DNA of 52,083 nt from Pseudomonadota bacterium (GTDB lineage: Bacteria > Pseudomonadota > Gammaproteobacteria > UBA5335): the NCBI GenBank assembly GCA_002862435.1, contig PKDC01000049.1:1-52083 (forward strand), written 5' to 3'. A model generated the notes under the pieces. That model saw only the letters and a program-made list of their open reading frames with translations, did no database searches and was not told the DNA's origin. Below are positions 1 through 8,743 of this stretch, in pieces. The position numbers and the translations under genes are program-made. Each line of letters starts with the position of its first letter. Within the stretch, counting starts at the first letter, position 1.

Positions 1-360
1 ATCCGCACCTATGGCGAGTTCGCCATCGAACTGCAGGGGGCCGATGCCGCAGCACGCGAGGCAGCGCGCCTGCTGCAGCAGGTCTGGGAGAAAGGCGATG
101 CCCTGACCCCCAAAGACCGGGGTGAGCTGATGGTGAAGGTCTCCGGGGTCAAGGCACTGTCAACCAAGGTGGCCTTGGATATCACCAGCCGCATCTTCGA
201 AGTGATTGGTTCGCGAGGCACGCATCCCAAGTACGGCTTTGATCGTTTCTGGCGCAACGTCCGTACCCACAGCCTGCACGATCCGGTGGCCTACAAGATC
301 GTCGAGGTCGGCAACCACGCCCTGAATGGACGCTATCCGGTGCCGGGTTTCACCTCCTGA
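1..360 (+). CDS. C-terminal part of a DszC/SfnB-type flavin monooxygenase (acyl-CoA dehydrogenase fold), 5' end outside window
   Basis: The open frame runs from base 1 to a TGA at 358-360 and gives 119 residues of a C-terminal alpha-helical domain. The ending HDPVAYKIVEVGNHALNG, preceded by FWRNVRTHSLH, is what I know from the acyl-CoA dehydrogenase-like flavin monooxygenases of the DszC/SfnB group, which act on sulfur compounds (dibenzothiophene, dimethyl sulfone) with reduced FMN. True acyl-CoA dehydrogenases usually lack this RN-R-HSLHDP segment. The substrate cannot be read from the fragment. A strong terminator follows directly, so this is the last gene of its transcript. The family call is fairly safe; the sulfur-substrate idea is inference. 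Confidence 0.75.
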   Translation: MRTYGEFAIELQGADAAAREAARLLQQVWEKGDALTPKDRGELMVKVSGVKALSTKVALDITSRIFEVIGSRGTHPKYGFDRFWRNVRTHSLHDPVAYKIVEVGNHALNGRYPVPGFTS

Positions 361-382
361 TCTGAATCGAGCTTCCCCATTG

Positions 383-418
383 GCGGGGATTGCGCTTCGG
401 CGCGGTCCCCGCTTTTTT
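383..418 (+). terminator. Rho-independent terminator after the DszC/SfnB-like gene
   Basis: The stem GCGGGG (383-388) pairs with CCCCGC (407-412). An inner GCGC/GCGC stem encloses a TTCG tetraloop, and TTTTTT follows at 413-418. This is a textbook intrinsic terminator 23 bases after the stop codon at 360. Confidence 0.92.
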
Positions 419-479
419 GGGAGATCACATCACCCATTCATGCTTGCATCTGGCCGACGGCCGGGTCAAAGGACTGACG

Positions 480-956
480 ATGAGCGAAAACAATTCGATT
501 CTTTTGCAGCGATCCGAACAGTTGCGCGGGCACCTGTCAGGACTGTTGGATGCGCTACATAAACAACCACCCGCCCCCAATGATGCCGCTGTTGATCCGA
601 TGCAGAGTCTGATGCAAGGACCGGGCAAGGACTCATTTTTCGGAATCGTGAAACTGGTGACTTTCGGGCTGGTGCAGAAACTGGTTCCCTTTATGCCAAA
701 AGAAGCCGTGGATCCGGCATTACTGGGATTGGAGCGTGCCCGGATCACACTCCAGGGCGACAGCGTCACAGTATTTCATCTGAAGCCAGGAAGGCTGGCA
801 GCCACCTGGGTCAACGAAAAAGGCCAGTTCAAGGTTGATGACATTCAGTTCAAATTGAGCTGGTTGTGGTTGCTGCTGAATTTCGGTACCGCCCGCGCCC
901 TGCGTCGTCAATTCACGAGTCCTGCTGGAAATTCAGTGCAGCCTGGGATCGGGTGA
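480..956 (+). CDS. Hypothetical protein, 158 aa
   Basis: I chose the ATG at 480 because AAAGGA lies about 6-8 bases upstream; an upstream ATG at 390 in the same frame falls inside the preceding terminator. The product is mostly soluble. A polar N-terminus is followed by a hydrophobic helix near residues 50-70 (SFFGIVKLVTFGLVQKLVPF) and a Trp/Leu-rich stretch near residues 125-140 (KLSWLWLLLNFGTARALRR), so it may touch the membrane. I do not recognise a family. It stands alone between the terminator and the envelope cassette. Base composition is intermediate between the GC-rich chromosome and the A+T-richer cassette that follows. Confidence 0.6.
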   Translation: MSENNSILLQRSEQLRGHLSGLLDALHKQPPAPNDAAVDPMQSLMQGPGKDSFFGIVKLVTFGLVQKLVPFMPKEAVDPALLGLERARITLQGDSVTVFHLKPGRLAATWVNEKGQFKVDDIQFKLSWLWLLLNFGTARALRRQFTSPAGNSVQPGIG

Positions 957-1088
957 GATGAATAGCTGGGGTTTTTGGTGAGTGTTTTTTTCAAATTTGA
1001 TCTTGATGATGGTAGTTACTCATATCAAACAGAGCAGAAACTCATGAAGTCGAAAACATTATCAACAAAATATTGCAAACCAAGACAC

Positions 1089-2744
1089 ATGAATCGTCGT
1101 ATTGATGCATTCAATGTCTTTTTCATGACCCTGCCTGTCATTGTTACAGGGGTATGCGCCTCTTCTGCATCGGCATTTGAGATTGATACAGGTCAGTCGG
1201 ATGTGCAATTAAGATTGGATAACACGCTAAAATACAGCGATGCATTCCGTCTCAAGGATCAATCAGAAAGCCTGATTGATGATCCCAATAGCGACGATGG
1301 TGATCGCAACTTTGAGAAAGGGATTATTTCAAATCGGCTTGATATTCTTTCTGAGCTTGATTTCGCCTATAAGGATTTTGGCGCGCGCGTGAGTGGCGCT
1401 GCCTGGTATGATTCTGTGTATCACAGATCGAATGACAATAATTCACCATTCACGTCCAATCAAGGGACAGTTGATAACGATGAATTTGTTAATGAAACCG
1501 AAAAACTGCATGGACAAAAGGCAGAAGTCCTGGATGCATTCGTTTTCGGTCGGGGCAGCATAGGAGAAAATCGGTTAGCATTTCGTGCCGGACAGTATGC
1601 GCTACAGTGGGGCGAGACATTATTCTTTGGCGCGAATGGCATTGCAGGTGGTCAGGCGCCGGTAGATGTGATCAAGGCATTATCGGTTCCAGGCACACAA
1701 TTCAAGGAATTGATTCGCCCGACAGAGCAGCTATCGGCATCAATCCAGCCGAATCAGGACTTTTTGATTGCGGCTTATTACCAGACTGAATGGGAGAAGA
1801 CGCGTCTGCCGGGTGTTGGCAGCTATTTCAGTTCGAATGACTTGTTTGATGACAGTGGCAATCGATTTCTTTTCGGCCAGATTGCGGCTCCTGGTGAAAT
1901 TCCAGCAAACGCGCTCTACCTGGAACGCAACCCGGATCTGGATCCTAAAAATTCGGGCCAGGGAGGGGTTCAGCTTCGGTTTCGTCTTCCTAATGGCACA
2001 ACGGATTATGGTCTGTATGCTATCCGATATCACGACAAGGCCCCTCAGATCTACATTCAACCAGGAGCAGGTGCTGATGGAGCTAGTCGAGTGGGCAGTT
2101 ATTTTCTCGCCTATCAGAACGACATTGATGCGTATGGCGTCAGCGCCAATCACACCTTTGGCAACTTGAACCTGGCAACCGAAATTTCGGCGCGCCACAA
2201 CACCGCATTGGTAAATGACGGGGTGACATTGGCGTCCGGAGTAATCCCTGGCCGTAATGATCCGCTCTATCCAGTCGGAAATTCGGCCCATGCCAATCTA
2301 TCTGCATTCTGGACACTGCCGGTATCCCCCGTCTTCAGGGAAGCCAGCTTTCTTGGCGAAGTGGCATGGAACAAATTGACCAGTGTTTCCAGGAATCCTG
2401 AAGCATTGGCCGCCAGGGCGACCCCTCAAGCTGTTGCGACACGCATGGTTTTTACACCGACCTATCGTCAGGTTCTATCGGGCCTGGACCTGGATGTACC
2501 ATTCGGGGTTGGTTATGCACCCAAGGGAACTTCCTCCGTAGTCTCTGCGTTTGGCCCCGACCACGGGGGTGATGTCAGTTTTGGCGCCAATGTGACCTAC
2601 CTCAATGTTTGGAAAGCTGGCATCAATCTGACGCATTACTTTGGTCCAGAAGATACAGGCGCCGATGAGGTCGGTCAGCTGACCTTCAAGCAAACTCTTA
2701 AAGACCGGGATTTCATTGCCTTGTCTGTACAGCGTACCTTCTGA
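1089..2744 (+). CDS. DUF1302 family outer-membrane beta-barrel protein
   Basis: A signal peptide (MNRRIDAFNVFFMTLPVIVT, then an ASSASA cleavage region) leads into a long beta-rich protein that ends in a terminal aromatic (SVQRTF), as outer-membrane barrels do. The pattern of a short N-terminal VQLRLDNTLKYS strand, a repeated W/Y-G-E-T-L segment (YALQWGETLFFGANGI) and a conserved RNPDLDPKNSGQGG loop fits DUF1302 proteins, which are usually found next to DUF1329 genes. About 551 aa from the ATG at 1089. An in-frame ATG at 1044 would add 15 residues in front of the signal peptide; neither has a strong Shine-Dalgarno. DUF1302 proteins are predicted to sit in the outer membrane; transport of hydrophobic compounds is inferred. 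Codon use is clearly A+T-richer than genes after 12 kb. Confidence 0.85.
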   Translation: MNRRIDAFNVFFMTLPVIVTGVCASSASAFEIDTGQSDVQLRLDNTLKYSDAFRLKDQSESLIDDPNSDDGDRNFEKGIISNRLDILSELDFAYKDFGARVSGAAWYDSVYHRSNDNNSPFTSNQGTVDNDEFVNETEKLHGQKAEVLDAFVFGRGSIGENRLAFRAGQYALQWGETLFFGANGIAGGQAPVDVIKALSVPGTQFKELIRPTEQLSASIQPNQDFLIAAYYQTEWEKTRLPGVGSYFSSNDLFDDSGNRFLFGQIAAPGEIPANALYLERNPDLDPKNSGQGGVQLRFRLPNGTTDYGLYAIRYHDKAPQIYIQPGAGADGASRVGSYFLAYQNDIDAYGVSANHTFGNLNLATEISARHNTALVNDGVTLASGVIPGRNDPLYPVGNSAHANLSAFWTLPVSPVFREASFLGEVAWNKLTSVSRNPEALAARATPQAVATRMVFTPTYRQVLSGLDLDVPFGVGYAPKGTSSVVSAFGPDHGGDVSFGANVTYLNVWKAGINLTHYFGPEDTGADEVGQLTFKQTLKDRDFIALSVQRTF

Positions 2745-2763
2745 TTCACAAGGAACAGTATTC

Positions 2764-4152
2764 ATGAATGCCAGAGTTTCCATCCAGCGATTGAGCTTGG
2801 TGCTGGGTATGATCATCATTCCAGCAGCTTGGTCTGCCACCACGCCGGAAAAAGCGGCTCAGCTTAAATCCGGACTGACACCTTTCGGGGCTCAGCGGGC
2901 AGGTAATGAGGACGGCTCCATTCCCGCCTGGGACGGAGGTTATACTTCGCAGATTGCAGGCGGAATCCCCGGTGAAAAGGCGCCGGATCCATTTGCTGCC
3001 GACAAATTGCTATTCACCATCACTGCGCAAAATATGGCGCAATACGCTGATAAGCTAACTGATGGGACAAAGGTCTTATTGAAAAAATATCCCGACAGCT
3101 ACCGAATCGATGTATTTCCCACTCGTCGAACTGCTGCGGCGCCACAACAAGTCTATGAGGGAACCTTCCTTAATGCCACTCGCTGCAAACTGGTGGATAT
3201 CGGTGGTGAAACCGGCCTGATTCCGGACATTAAATCCTGCGATGGGGGCGTGCCATTTCCTATCCCTGGCAGTGGCGCTGAGGCTATTTGGAATCATCAA
3301 TTAGGCTGGCAAGGCCACGCTGTACGCTATAAGTTTGGATTTCAACTGCTTGCGGCAAACGGCAAGATGGTCCAAATCGGAAAAAATACGGCCTATGACT
3401 TAAGGCCGAATTACGATAGCCTGGATGCTAAAAGCAAACCATGGGACGGGGGCTCCCAGTATTTTTCCATCAGCTTTCAAGGTCCACCCACGCGTGTTGG
3501 CGAGGCGCAAACATTTCGGGCCAATGTGGACACTACAAAAACCCAGGCCTGGCTTTATTTCCCGGGCCAGCGTCGTACACGTCAGCTGCCAAATCCCTGC
3601 TGCGACACACCCAATCCAGCTGCGCTCGGCGCGGTATCTCTCGATGAGATTTCCGTTTTTAGCGGCCCTCTGACACGTTATGACTGGACGCTTGTTGGAA
3701 AGCAGGAAATGTATGTTCCTTACAACAATAACCGTTATCTACATGTTCCCACCGAGGCAGAACTGGTCAAAGGAAAACATTTTAATCCGGATTGGTTCCG
3801 CTGGGAATTGCATCGCGTCTGGGTGGTGGATGCAAACTTGCGGTCCGGTCAGCGCAATCAGGTTCCAAAGGCGCGCATTTATCTTGATGAAGACACTTGG
3901 CAAGGTCTTTTTGCTGATCGTTATGACGCTCGAGGTGAACTCTGGAAGGTCGATGGGCAAACCTTGATTGCATCGCCGGAAGCTCCTGCTGTCCGTGCCG
4001 CGGGCTATTACAGCTATGACCTTCTTGCTGGAACCTTGCTGATTGCAGGGAGCTTTGTTGGGATCAAAGATCCAATTACCTATATCGATCGCAAGGCGGC
4101 GCCTGATTCACTGTTCACGCCAGAAGCTCTGGCCTCAGAAGGGATTCGCTGA
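2764..4152 (+). CDS. DUF1329 family periplasmic protein (LolA/LolB-like fold)
   Basis: The start at 2764 follows AAGGAA with normal spacing, 19 bases after the DUF1302 stop. The signal peptide (residues 1-25, ending PAAWSAT) precedes the family opening in which the mature protein runs EKAAQLKSGLTPFGAQRAGN and then GSIPAWDGG. Later family marks include the NATRCKLVDIGGETG-like stretch, the GGSQYFSISFQGPP segment and the W-R-HRVWVVDANLR motif. 462 aa is the usual DUF1329 length of about 450. The family is distantly related in fold to the lipoprotein carriers LolA/LolB, so a role in carrying a hydrophobic ligand between membranes is a reasonable inference. It nearly always travels with DUF1302, as it does here. 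Confidence 0.88.
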   Translation: MNARVSIQRLSLVLGMIIIPAAWSATTPEKAAQLKSGLTPFGAQRAGNEDGSIPAWDGGYTSQIAGGIPGEKAPDPFAADKLLFTITAQNMAQYADKLTDGTKVLLKKYPDSYRIDVFPTRRTAAAPQQVYEGTFLNATRCKLVDIGGETGLIPDIKSCDGGVPFPIPGSGAEAIWNHQLGWQGHAVRYKFGFQLLAANGKMVQIGKNTAYDLRPNYDSLDAKSKPWDGGSQYFSISFQGPPTRVGEAQTFRANVDTTKTQAWLYFPGQRRTRQLPNPCCDTPNPAALGAVSLDEISVFSGPLTRYDWTLVGKQEMYVPYNNNRYLHVPTEAELVKGKHFNPDWFRWELHRVWVVDANLRSGQRNQVPKARIYLDEDTWQGLFADRYDARGELWKVDGQTLIASPEAPAVRAAGYYSYDLLAGTLLIAGSFVGIKDPITYIDRKAAPDSLFTPEALASEGIR

Positions 4153-5279
4153 TGCCGATTTCGGCTCAAATGTGCACCTGGCAAACCGCTCATGCAATGG
4201 TCGTGAAGAAAAATGTGGGAAGGGCGGTTGCATGTGTCGGTTTGCTGTGCGGATCGGGGCAATTGGTGGCTGCACCTGTAGCCGCTGAATTAGAGCGCCC
4301 GGCGATAGTCGTCGCACACCCCGAGCGAGCGGTGTTGCTGGACATTGCTGCTGCAGACAAGCGACTGGTCAGTGTGGGGGAGCGTGGCCTGATTATAGTC
4401 TCGGATGACTTTGGTCTCACCTGGCGTCAGGTCGCCACACCGGTGAGTGTGAGTTTGACCGCCGTACATTTTGTCAACGCCCGTTCAGGCTGGGCAGTTG
4501 GACACCAAGGCGTGATATTGCATAGCGCCGATGGCGGCGAACATTGGCAGTTGCAGTTAGATGGGAATAAAGCGGCACAGTTGGCGCTCGTGGCTGTTCA
4601 GGCGCAAAAACTACCGCCAAATTCTAATCCGCTGGAGCTTGAGCGCCAATTGAATGATGCGAAAAGGCTTGTGGAGGATGGTGTAGACAAGCCATTTTTT
4701 GACATTCATTTTCAAAATGATCGCACAGGCTGGGCGATCGGGGCCTATGGCTTGTGCTTTCATACCATCGATGCTGGCGAGACCTGGCAGCCATGGATGC
4801 AGCATCTCGCGAATCCCGATGGCCTGCATTTATATGCGATGACAGGATTAAGTCAGACACTCTATGTGGCCGGTGAACGTGGGTTGTTATTGAGCTCAAG
4901 TGACGGGGGCATATCTTTTCATGCTGTTCATGCGCCCTACCAAGGCAGTTTTTTTACCTTAACGAGAATATCACCCCATCAATTGATCTTGGCCGGCATG
5001 GACGGTCATGCCTACAGATTCGATGACAGCGGAAAAAGCTGGCACGCCCTTATAAACTCCGACAGTGGAAGCTGGATGGCGAGCACGCCACTGAGCGGGA
5101 ACCGAGCACTGCTGGCTGACCAGTTCGGCCAATTAATGGTGAGCCAGCCGCAGGCCAATACCCTAGTTCGTCTTGATTCTACGCCAGGTGTACCAGTAGC
5201 GGCTGTGCTTCAGACGGGAGATGGCAACGTGGTTGCTGTTGGATTGCGTGGCATTAGCCGGATCCCGCGCCGACTGTGA
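4152..5279 (+). CDS. Ycf48-like/BNR-repeat beta-propeller, exported
   Basis: The ATG at 4152 overlaps the previous TGA by one base (TGATG) and is preceded by AAGGGA at about 8 bases, which points to translational coupling. A later ATG at 4197 gives a cleaner signal peptide (MVVKKNVGRAVACVGLLCGS) but has no ribosome site. Repeated propeller-blade motifs are visible: VSVGERGLIIVSDDFGLTW, GWAVGHQGVILHSADGGEHW, GWAIGAYGLCFHTIDAGETW and YVAGERGLLLSSSDGG. They match the Ycf48/HCF136-type photosystem II assembly factor fold, which outside phototrophs occurs with RND pumps. 375 aa gives about six or seven blades. It probably acts in the periplasm as an adaptor or chaperone for the RND protein encoded next; that role is inferred. 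Confidence 0.85.
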   Translation: MPISAQMCTWQTAHAMVVKKNVGRAVACVGLLCGSGQLVAAPVAAELERPAIVVAHPERAVLLDIAAADKRLVSVGERGLIIVSDDFGLTWRQVATPVSVSLTAVHFVNARSGWAVGHQGVILHSADGGEHWQLQLDGNKAAQLALVAVQAQKLPPNSNPLELERQLNDAKRLVEDGVDKPFFDIHFQNDRTGWAIGAYGLCFHTIDAGETWQPWMQHLANPDGLHLYAMTGLSQTLYVAGERGLLLSSSDGGISFHAVHAPYQGSFFTLTRISPHQLILAGMDGHAYRFDDSGKSWHALINSDSGSWMASTPLSGNRALLADQFGQLMVSQPQANTLVRLDSTPGVPVAAVLQTGDGNVVAVGLRGISRIPRRL

Positions 5280-5292
5280 TAGGAGCCATGCA

Positions 5293-7731
5293 GTGAAGAT
5301 CCCAGAAATTTCCTCTGCGAAAATCGATAAACAGGTCGGGCAGGATTTTGACCGCTCTTCAGGCTCGCGAACAGAACGCCTGCTGTTCAACCACCGAGGC
5401 GTGGTGTTAATTTTCTGCCTTCTAACCACACTTTTCTTAGGCTATCAGTTAACGCACTTGCGTTTAAATGCCGATTTCGAAAGCACGATCCCTACAGGTC
5501 ATCCGTACATTAAAAACTATTTGGATAACCGCGCCAGCCTCAGTGAGGCGGGCAATGTCATTCGGATTTCCGTTCAGAATGCCGCGGGTAGCATTTACGA
5601 CCCGAAGTACCTAGCCACGTTACAGAAAATCAGTGACGAAGTGTTTTTGCTCCCAGGTGTTTATCGACAATACATGAAATCACTGTGGACACCGACCACC
5701 GTCTGGACAGGCGTTACCGAGCAAGGACTAGACAGCGGGCCGGTAATCCCAACAAATTTTGACTATTCAGCTACCGCAATTCAGCAATTGCGATTTAATG
5801 TAGGGCGCTCTGGAGAAATCGGGAAACTAGTTTCGCTCGACCAAGGTTCCAGCATCATTCAAGTGCCATTACTGGATCATGATCCCAATACGGGTGCAAC
5901 TCTAGATTATGCGCAGTTTTCTAAACTCCTCGAAAGCTTGCGCGAAAAGTATGAAGATCAAGATGTAAACATTCATATAACCGGCTATGCCCAGATCGTC
6001 GGTGATATTATTAATGCGCTTCATCAGATACTGCTTTTTTTCCTGTTGGCGGTAGCGATTACCGCCGCTGTTTTATATTCATATACCCGATGTGTCCGCA
6101 GCACCTTCATGGTTATCAGTTGCTCACTTCTGGCGGTAGTATGGGAGCTGGGAGCGCTGCCGCTGTTCGGAATGGATCTGGATCCTTATTCCATTTTGGT
6201 GCCATTTCTGATTTTTGCAATTGGCATCAGCCATGGCGCCCAAAAGATGAATGGCATCACGCAGGATATTGAACGCGGCGTGGACCGGTTGATTGCAGCA
6301 AGACTTACGTTCCGTCGCTTGTTCATAGCGGGATTTACAGCGCTCCTTTGCGATGTAGTTGGCTTTGCCGTTTTATTGTTGATTGATATTCAGGTAATTC
6401 GAAATCTCGCGATCATTGCCAGTTTGGGTGTAGCATTTTTAATTTTCACGAATCTTATGCTACTCCCAATTCTCTTATCATATGTAGGTGTCAACATACA
6501 CACAGCGCGACGCAATAAGGAGACAAAAGGAAGCGCAATTCCCCCCATTCTTTGGAAATTACTTTCTTCTTTTACTCAACGCAACTGGGCGATACTGGCC
6601 ATATTGGTCGCCTTGATGCTGGGTTTTAGTGCATTTGAATCGCGCTCGAAACTGAAAATAGGAGATCTTGATCCGGGTGCACCAGAGCTGCGCGTCGATT
6701 CTCGTTACAACCTAGACAATGCGTTTATGGCCACTAATTATGGCACTGGTAGTGATGTATTTGCGATCATGGTGAAAACCCCGGATGGCACTTGTGCAAG
6801 CCACAATACCATGAGTCGCTTGGATGCATTGGAGTGGCAGATCGCACAACTTCCCGGCGTACAGTTCACTCGTTCTGCTGCGCTCTATAATCGCTATCTG
6901 CTGTCTGCATTCAATGAGGGCAATTTTAAGTGGTATGGCTTGACCCCAAATCCATCTTTGCTCAACAATCTAACGACTCGAGTGCCAAGTGATCTGGTGG
7001 ATGGATCCTGTGGTTTACTAACTCTCTACGCCCATCTTGCTGATCACAAGGCAGATACTTTGAGCGCAATTGTTTCAACCGTCGAACAATTCAAAGAAGA
7101 TAATGACTCTCCTGAAGCGCAATTTCTTCTTGCCGCAGGCAACGCCGGAATTGAGGCGGCTACGAATGAGGTTATTAAACACGCTAGTCAACAGATATTG
7201 CTATGGGTTTATGGTGCAGTGATTCTTCTTTGCCTCGCAACCTTCCGGTCTTGGCGTGCTGTAGTATGTGTTGTTATTCCGCTTATCTTGACATCTCTTC
7301 TGTGCGAAGCACTGATGGTTGTTCTTGGAATCGGCGTAAAAGTCACCACCTTACCCGTGATTGCATTGGGGGTCGGAATCGGGGTTGATTACGCGCTTTA
7401 TGTAATGAGCATTACTCTGGAACATCTGAGGAAAGGAAAATCATTATATCAGGCGTATCTAGAAGCATTGGCCTTTACAGGGAAGGTCGTTATGCTGACG
7501 GGAATCACTTTGGGTGTGAGCGTTTCTACCTGGGCCTTCTCGACAATAAAATTTCAGGCCGACATGGGTATTTTGCTGGCATTCATGTTTATCTGGAACA
7601 TGCTTGGCGCACTGGTGCTGGTGCCGGCTCTTTCATACTTCTTGTTAACAAGTAAGAGTTCAGAAACAACCGATATCAGGCTCGCACAAAACGCACTGGA
7701 TGATCCTAAATCAGATCTTGCTTATCAATGA
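5293..7731 (+). CDS. RND superfamily (MMPL/HpnN-like) inner-membrane transporter
   Basis: The best start is GTG at 5293, with AGGAG at 5281-5285 seven bases upstream. The open frame extends to 5221 but that part lies inside the previous gene. About 812 aa. A first transmembrane helix (GVVLIFCLLTTLFLGYQLTH), a large periplasmic loop with the FESTIPTGHPYI segment, five clustered helices, then a second half with the same plan (NWAILAILVALMLGFSAF and a new loop) show the duplicated 2x6-helix RND architecture. The GVGIGVDYALYVMS motif near residues 695-710 is the typical MMPL/HpnN helix-4 signature with an Asp for proton relay. It closes the four-gene cassette and would drive lipid or hydrophobic-compound movement by proton-motive force. 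The direction of transport is unknown. Confidence 0.88.
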   Translation: MKIPEISSAKIDKQVGQDFDRSSGSRTERLLFNHRGVVLIFCLLTTLFLGYQLTHLRLNADFESTIPTGHPYIKNYLDNRASLSEAGNVIRISVQNAAGSIYDPKYLATLQKISDEVFLLPGVYRQYMKSLWTPTTVWTGVTEQGLDSGPVIPTNFDYSATAIQQLRFNVGRSGEIGKLVSLDQGSSIIQVPLLDHDPNTGATLDYAQFSKLLESLREKYEDQDVNIHITGYAQIVGDIINALHQILLFFLLAVAITAAVLYSYTRCVRSTFMVISCSLLAVVWELGALPLFGMDLDPYSILVPFLIFAIGISHGAQKMNGITQDIERGVDRLIAARLTFRRLFIAGFTALLCDVVGFAVLLLIDIQVIRNLAIIASLGVAFLIFTNLMLLPILLSYVGVNIHTARRNKETKGSAIPPILWKLLSSFTQRNWAILAILVALMLGFSAFESRSKLKIGDLDPGAPELRVDSRYNLDNAFMATNYGTGSDVFAIMVKTPDGTCASHNTMSRLDALEWQIAQLPGVQFTRSAALYNRYLLSAFNEGNFKWYGLTPNPSLLNNLTTRVPSDLVDGSCGLLTLYAHLADHKADTLSAIVSTVEQFKEDNDSPEAQFLLAAGNAGIEAATNEVIKHASQQILLWVYGAVILLCLATFRSWRAVVCVVIPLILTSLLCEALMVVLGIGVKVTTLPVIALGVGIGVDYALYVMSITLEHLRKGKSLYQAYLEALAFTGKVVMLTGITLGVSVSTWAFSTIKFQADMGILLAFMFIWNMLGALVLVPALSYFLLTSKSSETTDIRLAQNALDDPKSDLAYQ

Positions 7732-7740
7732 ATTGCTTGC

Positions 7741-7779
7741 TAGTCAATTTCAATGATCTCTTGAGATAGTGATTGACTA
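7741..7779. repeat. Nested inverted repeat after the RND gene
   Basis: TAGTCAAT at 7741-7748 is the exact reverse complement of ATTGACTA at 7772-7779. Between them lies a second small palindrome (ATCTC-TT-GAGAT). It sits 10 bases after the RND stop codon. It could act as a factor-dependent terminator or an mRNA 3' end; no T-run follows. Confidence 0.5.
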
Positions 7780-7859
7780 TCATCGGTCATGTTTTAGCGA
7801 CGTCTTCCCTGTTTTGAATTTTAGGCCGATTTTGAGTCCAATCTCACCTGACCAAGAGA

Positions 7860-8128
7860 TTGGACGTGAAGAAGCAATTTACCGACAAGCGGATCATTGG
7901 CTTCCTGCGCGAAGCGGAAGCTGGCGTGGCGGTGAAGGATCTGTGCCGCAAGCACGGTTTCAGTGAGGTCTCGTACCCCCTGTGGCGCAGCAATTTCAGC
8001 GGTATGGGCGTGCCGGATGCCAAGCGCCTGTGTGAACTGGATATTGTGAACGCCAGGCCGAAAATGCTTTGGCTGAATCGAGACTCGAAAACGAGGTGAC
8101 CCGCGAGGCACTGCGAAAAAATTGGTGA
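7860..8128 (+). pseudogene. Transposase orfA relic, frameshifted
   Basis: The frame from TTG 7860 reads like an IS407-group OrfA helix-turn-helix protein (KKQFTDKRIIGFLREAEAGV, then VKDLCRKHGFS). Near 8055-8075 the homologous frame shifts: the expected ending NEVTREALRK and a terminal NW are found in another frame, which ends with TGA at 8126-8128. The open frame itself runs on to 8099 with unrelated residues. One indel therefore disables it. Confidence 0.8.
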
Positions 8129-8590
8129 CCGCACCGGCGCGCAGGCTACTGATGCGGTCACGGGTCGAGCGGGGCCTGACGGAACGTCGGGCCTTGGCCG
8201 TGGAGTGCATGAGCGCAAGCGCGTTTCGTTACGAGCTGCGGCCGGACCGCAACGTCGAGGCCCGCGTGATCAAGTGTCTGACGATCGTGTACGACTCCAC
8301 CCACGAGGCGGTGGCGATCCAAGTCGAGCGGGCGATCTCCGGCCACGGCGTGGCGCTGCGCCTGATCGAGCCGGGCAAGCCAGAACGTCTCATTGAAAAC
8401 TTCAACGGGCGTCCGCGACGAATGCCTCAACGAGCACTGGTTCGCAAACCTGCTGCATACCCGTGCGGTCATCGAACCGTGGCGCCGGAAATACAACGAG
8501 GAAAGACCGAAGAAAGTACTCGGCGGGCTGACGCCCGCCGCCTATGCCAAGCAGACGGCCGAGATCGGCTACCTTAATCCCGGACTCTAA
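8122..8590 (+). pseudogene. Transposase orfB relic, internal deletion plus frameshift
   Basis: The N-terminal segment (RLLMRSRVERGLTERRAL) and the C-terminal segment (RDECLNEHWFANLL, YNEERPKKVLGGLTPAAYAK) of an IS3 OrfB integrase are present, but only about 150 codons separate start and end where the family has about 270. The residues normally holding the first two catalytic Asp of DDE are lost. Near 8412 one base is missing, so the C-terminal part continues in another frame. It cannot encode an active transposase. Confidence 0.82.
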
Positions 8591-8743
8591 ATGGCCCCGC
8601 TACTGAAAGCGTGGGGACGTCGCTGTAGAAAAACTGAAAAGATCTCACATCATGAGCCATGACTCAGCTCATTCTGAGATCATGTTTTAAATCCACCGTT
8701 CGATTACTTGGTGAAAACCTTAAAGAAGAAAAGGATTCTTGAT

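Larger units (their letters stand above)
7796..8624 (+). mobile_element. Decayed, internally deleted IS3-family element (IS407-like group)
   Basis: Both transposase frames of an IS3-type element are recognisable but broken, and the part that should carry the first two acidic residues of the DDE catalytic triad is missing. Terminal matches are AGCGACGTCT at 7796-7805 and its near complement GGACGTCGCT at 8615-8624, so the element spans about 830 bp against the usual 1.2-1.3 kb. TCATGTTTTA occurs at 7787-7796 and again at 8680-8689, which may reflect the original insertion site or later rearrangement. The exact ends are uncertain. It separates the transporter cassette from the glycoside hydrolase. 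Confidence 0.8.
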
